Positions 44,071 through 47,864 of a stretch of 47,864 nt of DNA are shown here, piece by piece. A program made the position numbers and the translations under genes. Numbering within the stretch: the stretch's first letter is position 1; each line of letters starts with the position of its first letter. The DNA is from Xanthomonas maliensis (GTDB taxonomy: Bacteria > Pseudomonadota > Gammaproteobacteria > Xanthomonadales > Xanthomonadaceae), in NCBI RefSeq assembly GCF_009192945.1, contig NZ_NSET01000043.1, positions 1-47,864 of the forward strand. The letters are read 5' to 3'. The notes beneath the pieces were generated by a model, which was not told where the DNA came from, did not search any database, and saw only the letters and a program-made list of their open reading frames with translations.

Positions 44071-44308
44071 GCGAAGCGATTCGCGATCCGGGCGTCGAGG
44101 CTCGCGCTGTTTTTCGTGATTTCCATCACGCAATGATCGTGTTCGGAGTTTCTTACAGGGTCACCCCTACACGCTGGGTTGACCCTGCTTTCACGTCCCA
44201 ACAAAGTAGCGACGCTTTTCGTGCCGCCGGGTTGTCGCCGGGGTTGGTGACCAGGTACGGAGAACGGGCGTCCACGCGGAGCGCGTCGGTCGCACAGGGG
44301 GCAGTTCG

Positions 44309-45967
44309 ATGTGGAAACGATCAGTACCGTTGGTACTGGCGGTTTGCCTGCGGGCGATCGCCAGGCCAGCGGCTGCGCAGCAATCCGAACCGACGACGCT
44401 GGACCGGCAGGAACAATTGCGCCAGGCCGAAGAGATCCAGCGCCGCCAGGAGCAGGAGCGCCAGGCGCCGTTCGTCGGCGCGCGCGAACAGGGCGTGGAT
44501 GCCCGTAGCACGGTCCTGCCCGTGGAAGCCTTGTGCTTTCCGATCGATCGCGTCCGGCTGTCCGGCGGCGGTGCCGACGGTGCGCGCTTTTCCTGGTTGT
44601 GGCGCGCGTTGCGCAGCTATGAAGGGCGCTGCGTCGGTCGGGAGGGTATCGACCTCATTCGCCGTCGTGCCCTGGACCAACTGGTGGCGCACGGTTTCGT
44701 CACCACCCGGATCGGCGTTCCCGAACAAGACCTCTCGCGCGGGACGCTGCGCTTCGAACTGATGCCGGGACGGCTGCGTGCGGTGCGCGTGGTCTCCGAC
44801 GGCGGTGCGGACAATTGGAAGAACGCCTTGCCGCTGCGCAGCGGCGACCTGGTCGACTTGCGCGCGATCGAACAGGCGGTGGAGCAATTCAAACGCTTGC
44901 CGTCGCAGGACGCCAAGATCGATATCGCGCCGGCAGAGCAGCCAGGCGAGTCGGATCTGATCATCACGTTGCAGCACGGACGCCGCTGGCGCGGAGTCGC
45001 CAACGCCGACGATTCGGGTGTGCAGGCCACCGGCAAATGGCAGGGCGGCCTGGACCTCTCGCTGGACAATCCGCTGGGGATCAACGATCTGCTCAGCGTG
45101 GGCTATAGCCATGATCTGGCCTCGCACGACGATGAACGCGGTACGCGCGGCAATAGCGTCAGCTACAACCTGCCGTGGGGCTGGTGGAGCGTCGCCTTGT
45201 CGGCGTCGTCATATCGCTATCACCAACGGGTGGATGGTTTCCTGCAGCAGTTCCAGTCCAGCGGGCGATCCAGCAATGCGCAGCTGGATATCCAGCGCGT
45301 GCTGCATCGGACCGGCACCAGCAAGACCTCGGCCGGCGTCGTCGTCGGTCGGCGGCGTGCGCGCAGTTATCTGGATGGGGTGGAAATCGGCATCCAGCGG
45401 CGCGATACCAGCAGCGCCGAGTTCTACCTGAGCCATCGCCAGTACCTGGGTGCATTGCAGCTGGACATGCGCTTGGCGCACCGGCGCGGGACACCCTGGT
45501 TCGACAGCCAATGGACCGGCTACGACCCGCAGATCGGCTTTCCGAGCTTCCGCTATGGCGTGACCACGCTGGACCTGAGTGCGGCGCTTCCGTTCAAGCT
45601 CGGTACGCGCCCGTTGACCTGGGAAAGCAGCCTGCATGCGCAAACGGCGGGCGAACTGCTGCTCGGCTCGGAGTTCATCACCATCGGTGGGCGCTACAGC
45701 GTGCGCGGTTTCGATGGCGAGGCCACCTTGGGCGCGGAGAAGGGCGCGTATTGGCGCAACACGCTGAGCGCACCGCTGCAAACACTCGGTATCACACCGT
45801 ATCTGGGCCTGGATGCCGGCCGTATCGATGGCATCAGCGCCACCGGCCTGCGCGGCGGCTGGTTCGGTGCCAGCCTCGATGCCTTTGCGGGCTGGGCGGT
45901 GCATCGCCCGGACGGATTTGGCAGCGCCCAGCCGGCCTATGGCGTGCGCGTGATCTACCAGTTTTGA
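44309..45967 (+). CDS. TpsB/CdiB-type outer-membrane secretion protein
   Basis: The 552-residue protein belongs to the ShlB/FhaC/CdiB family, which exports large TpsA proteins across the outer membrane. It has a signal peptide (to AAAQQ), a Gln/Glu/Arg-rich segment, two POTRA domains (about 60-225) and a 16-strand barrel. VRGFDGEATLG near residue 474 is the family loop-6 motif, and the protein ends IYQF with a terminal Phe, as barrel proteins do. It lies 66 bases before the toxin-like gene. The ATG is after AGGGGG. Confidence 0.93.
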   Translation: MWKRSVPLVLAVCLRAIARPAAAQQSEPTTLDRQEQLRQAEEIQRRQEQERQAPFVGAREQGVDARSTVLPVEALCFPIDRVRLSGGGADGARFSWLWRALRSYEGRCVGREGIDLIRRRALDQLVAHGFVTTRIGVPEQDLSRGTLRFELMPGRLRAVRVVSDGGADNWKNALPLRSGDLVDLRAIEQAVEQFKRLPSQDAKIDIAPAEQPGESDLIITLQHGRRWRGVANADDSGVQATGKWQGGLDLSLDNPLGINDLLSVGYSHDLASHDDERGTRGNSVSYNLPWGWWSVALSASSYRYHQRVDGFLQQFQSSGRSSNAQLDIQRVLHRTGTSKTSAGVVVGRRRARSYLDGVEIGIQRRDTSSAEFYLSHRQYLGALQLDMRLAHRRGTPWFDSQWTGYDPQIGFPSFRYGVTTLDLSAALPFKLGTRPLTWESSLHAQTAGELLLGSEFITIGGRYSVRGFDGEATLGAEKGAYWRNTLSAPLQTLGITPYLGLDAGRIDGISATGLRGGWFGASLDAFAGWAVHRPDGFGSAQPAYGVRVIYQF

Positions 45968-46033
45968 CCTTCATGCGTTGCCGTGTGGCAGCGCGTTTGC
46001 CGATGTTGATCCGCTTGCGCGGAGAGAGACACG

Positions 46034-47140
46034 ATGGACATGGAAGCGACGAGCGTGCGTGGAAGGGTGGCCGAGCAATGCAAGCGCGCGGTTGCGCTGC
46101 TGCTGTGCTGCACGGTCACCTGGACATCGTTCCCGGCCTGGGCCCAGGTCGCACCGACCTCCAACCCCGCAGGGCAGACGCCGGGTCAGCAGGTGGCGGC
46201 CAACGGTGTGCGATATTTGTTGCAGGCGCTTAACCGGACAGATTCCGGTTGGTCAAATGACTATGTCAGCGGTGTGCTGAATAAGGATGCGTGGGCAGTC
46301 GGGACGACGTTCATGGGAGATGTCGGCTTCGCCGCTGATGTCGCTCACAAATTGGCGACGGGTGATACTGACGGCGCAATGAATGCAGTTGCAGGCGCGG
46401 TTCTCCTGTCGAAGCTCGGTGAGGTGGGCGGACTTGCTGCCGGTAAAATTATTACGATATTTAAGGATGCGCTGAAAGGCACTAGAAAGATCGATGCTCC
46501 TCTTGCAGATGTCGTGAGAGATCCGAGTATTGTTGTCCAGCCGTCGGCTGACTTGGTGGAGGTGCCATTACTCAAGCCTGAGCCTCCCGTTGCCGCTGTA
46601 CCTGGTGATGCTGTTCGTGGCAATCAGATTGATGTATCTCAAGCGGTTAACTTGTCCGGCTCGCAAGGCGCGACAAAGGCAGGATTTCCTGGGAGTGCCG
46701 AGCACAAGGCTCAACGCTGGGAAGATTATCAGGCTAGAAATTCCGGAAATGAAAAATCTTGGGACTATGAGCGTTGGAGTAAGCAGTATGACGTTAATAT
46801 GCAGAACTCATCGGGCCCTCTGACGCGTGAAGCTGAATATAGGGCTGCGATTGGCGGAGAAAACCGTGTGATCCAAACTCCATATGGTCCGAGACAAATA
46901 GATGCTTTTGTTGACGATTCCAAGCTTATGGTGCAAGTGAAAACAGGTCCCGAATCATTGACTACGATAAATTCAAAGCTTGGAGCGCGCTCAAACGAGA
47001 TGGCTATCAAAAAGGATGCTTATTTGGTGCAGAACGGTTATCAGGTTGAATGGATCCTTGAGGCGGGGGCATCAAAGCCGTTGTTAGATGCGTTGGAAAA
47101 TGCCGGAATTAAGTATAGAATTGGACCTCAGATAAAATGA
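46034..47140 (+). CDS. Short TpsA/CdiA-like protein: signal peptide joined to nuclease-like toxin domain
   Basis: The 368-residue protein has an N-terminal extension and signal peptide ending AWA near residue 37, like TpsA proteins. Its C-terminal part looks like the toxin tip of a contact-dependent inhibition protein. The usual TPS secretion domain (about 250 residues) and the long repeats are missing. Residues 60-150 are helical and hydrophobic, possibly a cytoplasm-entry region. Near the end, Asp290 and QVK (301-303) lie in RQIDAFVDD-SKLMVQVKTG, a PD-(D/E)XK-like nuclease arrangement. Codon use changes sharply to AT-rich at about 46240, after the GC-rich signal region, which supports a fusion by deletion or import. 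An immunity-like gene follows eight bases later. Confidence 0.75.
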   Translation: MDMEATSVRGRVAEQCKRAVALLLCCTVTWTSFPAWAQVAPTSNPAGQTPGQQVAANGVRYLLQALNRTDSGWSNDYVSGVLNKDAWAVGTTFMGDVGFAADVAHKLATGDTDGAMNAVAGAVLLSKLGEVGGLAAGKIITIFKDALKGTRKIDAPLADVVRDPSIVVQPSADLVEVPLLKPEPPVAAVPGDAVRGNQIDVSQAVNLSGSQGATKAGFPGSAEHKAQRWEDYQARNSGNEKSWDYERWSKQYDVNMQNSSGPLTREAEYRAAIGGENRVIQTPYGPRQIDAFVDDSKLMVQVKTGPESLTTINSKLGARSNEMAIKKDAYLVQNGYQVEWILEAGASKPLLDALENAGIKYRIGPQIK

Positions 47141-47148
47141 GGTAAAAT

Positions 47149-47598
47149 ATGAAAAGTAAATCAAATCCAGGCAGCGATGAGTTGGAGAAGTTCCAAGAAT
47201 TCGTTTTTGAGATGGACGATGCGTTAGAAGGGCTTATCGCGGCGGCCGCTGCGGAAGGTATCTCGCTGGACTATTCCATAGATAGTATAAATTCTTTAGA
47301 GGTTCTTATTGATTTTTTTTACGGAAAGCCAGACGCGACGAGAAATATAACGCGATGCTCCCGTTATTTGGGTGAGATTTTTAGAAGAGAGATTGGGGGT
47401 CATTGGGATCTCTGCCAAGACGATCCGCGCAACATCTACTACAAATTGCCAGTAATAACAAATTTCAGTGCGATCAGAGCTGATTTCTGCCCAATAGCAA
47501 TCATCGAAAATTACATATCTAGACGTAGACGCGGATTACTTCGTGGAGCACTTGAAGCAAATCGTGAATTTTCAAATAAAAATAAAGACGAAAAGTAG
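47149..47598 (+). CDS. Putative immunity protein
   Basis: The 149-residue protein is small, acidic in its first half and basic at the end, without signal peptide or membrane segments. It starts eight bases after the toxin gene, with GAGG as ribosome site, and shares its AT-rich composition. That position and size are standard for cognate immunity proteins of CDI toxins. I do not recognise its family, so the function is inferred from context. Confidence 0.65.
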   Translation: MKSKSNPGSDELEKFQEFVFEMDDALEGLIAAAAAEGISLDYSIDSINSLEVLIDFFYGKPDATRNITRCSRYLGEIFRREIGGHWDLCQDDPRNIYYKLPVITNFSAIRADFCPIAIIENYISRRRRGLLRGALEANREFSNKNKDEK

Positions 47599-47668
47599 AT
47601 TTATTCAGAAGAGCGATACCGTTTGTGCAGGTCGGTGAAAGATATGGCCGCAAAATGATGCAGGTTAG

Positions 47669-47851
47669 GGACCTAAGCAACCTCAAGCGGCCGCTCTGAC
47701 CGCCAGCATGACCGGCAGTCAAGGCGTCAGCATCGGCGCCGTCGGCAGCGATGGGCGCAGCATCATCGGCAGCGCGCTCAACGGCAGCGCTCTCAACGGC
47801 ATCAGCGCACAAGGCGGCCTGAGCGTGCGTACTCGACAGGCCGCAGCGTAA
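47669..47851 (+). pseudogene. Relic of a TpsA-like Ser/Gly/Asn-rich repeat region
   Basis: After the AT-rich toxin cassette the sequence returns to high GC. The frame from 47669 to the TAA at 47849-47851 reads, in part, SMTGSQGVSIGAVGSDGRS, then SALNGSALNGISAQGGLSVR. This is rich in Ser, Gly, Ala and Asn, like filamentous haemagglutinin repeats, and contains a short internal duplication (GSALNGSALNG). No start codon or ribosome site begins it, and a stop lies just upstream. It may be what is left of the original TpsA. Confidence 0.5.
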
Positions 47852-47864
47852 GCTCCCCCGTCAA

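Noticed and set aside
1..47864. CRISPR arrays, rRNA genes or complete insertion sequences
   Set aside because: No regularly spaced direct repeats, rRNA-like sequence or transposase gene was seen.

Overview
The window looks like chromosome of Xanthomonas or a very close relative in the Xanthomonadaceae. It is GC-rich. It carries the gene order pcnB-folK-panB-panC-panD-pgi, several plant-polymer and sugar genes, and two families of short palindromic or inverted-repeat elements. This assignment is inferred from gene content and sequence style; no database was searched.

Layout. 0-4 kb: a sugar-porter MFS transporter with a strong terminator, then a lower-GC gene for a membrane sensor with a degenerate cytoplasmic half, overlapping tail to tail with a small secreted protein. 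4.3-7.3 kb: two inverted copies of a 147-bp palindromic element bracket a small His/Cys-containing protein and a divergent amidase-folE2 pair. A Zur-like palindrome lies between the divergent genes, so this looks like a zinc-starvation locus. 7.7-13.4 kb: tRNA-Glu(CTC) diverges from pcnB, which appears to use a non-AUG (ATC) start; folate, pantothenate and pgi genes follow, some joined by ATGA overlaps. 13.6-25.8 kb: phoX with an upstream Pho-box-like repeat, a GH3 glucosidase lipoprotein with an SSS-type symporter, a GAF-GGDEF(degenerate)-EAL protein, a GH5 mannanase, and a RegB/RegA-type redox two-component pair. 25.9-33.8 kb: ispG, a PAP2 phosphatase, a tightly coupled five-gene operon (DUF4190, methyltransferase, pyrD, murB, EamA transporter) and an ALDH7-type dehydrogenase. 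33.9-37.6 kb: tRNA-Arg(CCT) followed by a gene-poor stretch with a frameshifted urea-carboxylase relic and two tiny ORFs, then a MarR-FAD monooxygenase pair with its own operator. 37.9-44.1 kb: a light-sensing cluster. A bacteriophytochrome kinase, a single-domain response regulator and a hybrid kinase form one operon, divergent from a short BLUF photoreceptor. 44.3 kb to the end: a two-partner-secretion/CDI-like locus with an intact TpsB, a very short TpsA-like signal-peptide/toxin fusion, a putative immunity protein and a relic of a TpsA-like repeat region.

The points most worth following up are these. (1) The zinc locus with an unstudied small protein closest to the Zur-like site. (2) The red/far-red plus blue light cluster. 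(3) The truncated effector joining a signal peptide directly to a nuclease-like domain. (4) Three of four repeat-element copies supply the stop codon of a neighbouring gene. (5) pcnB initiating at ATC.
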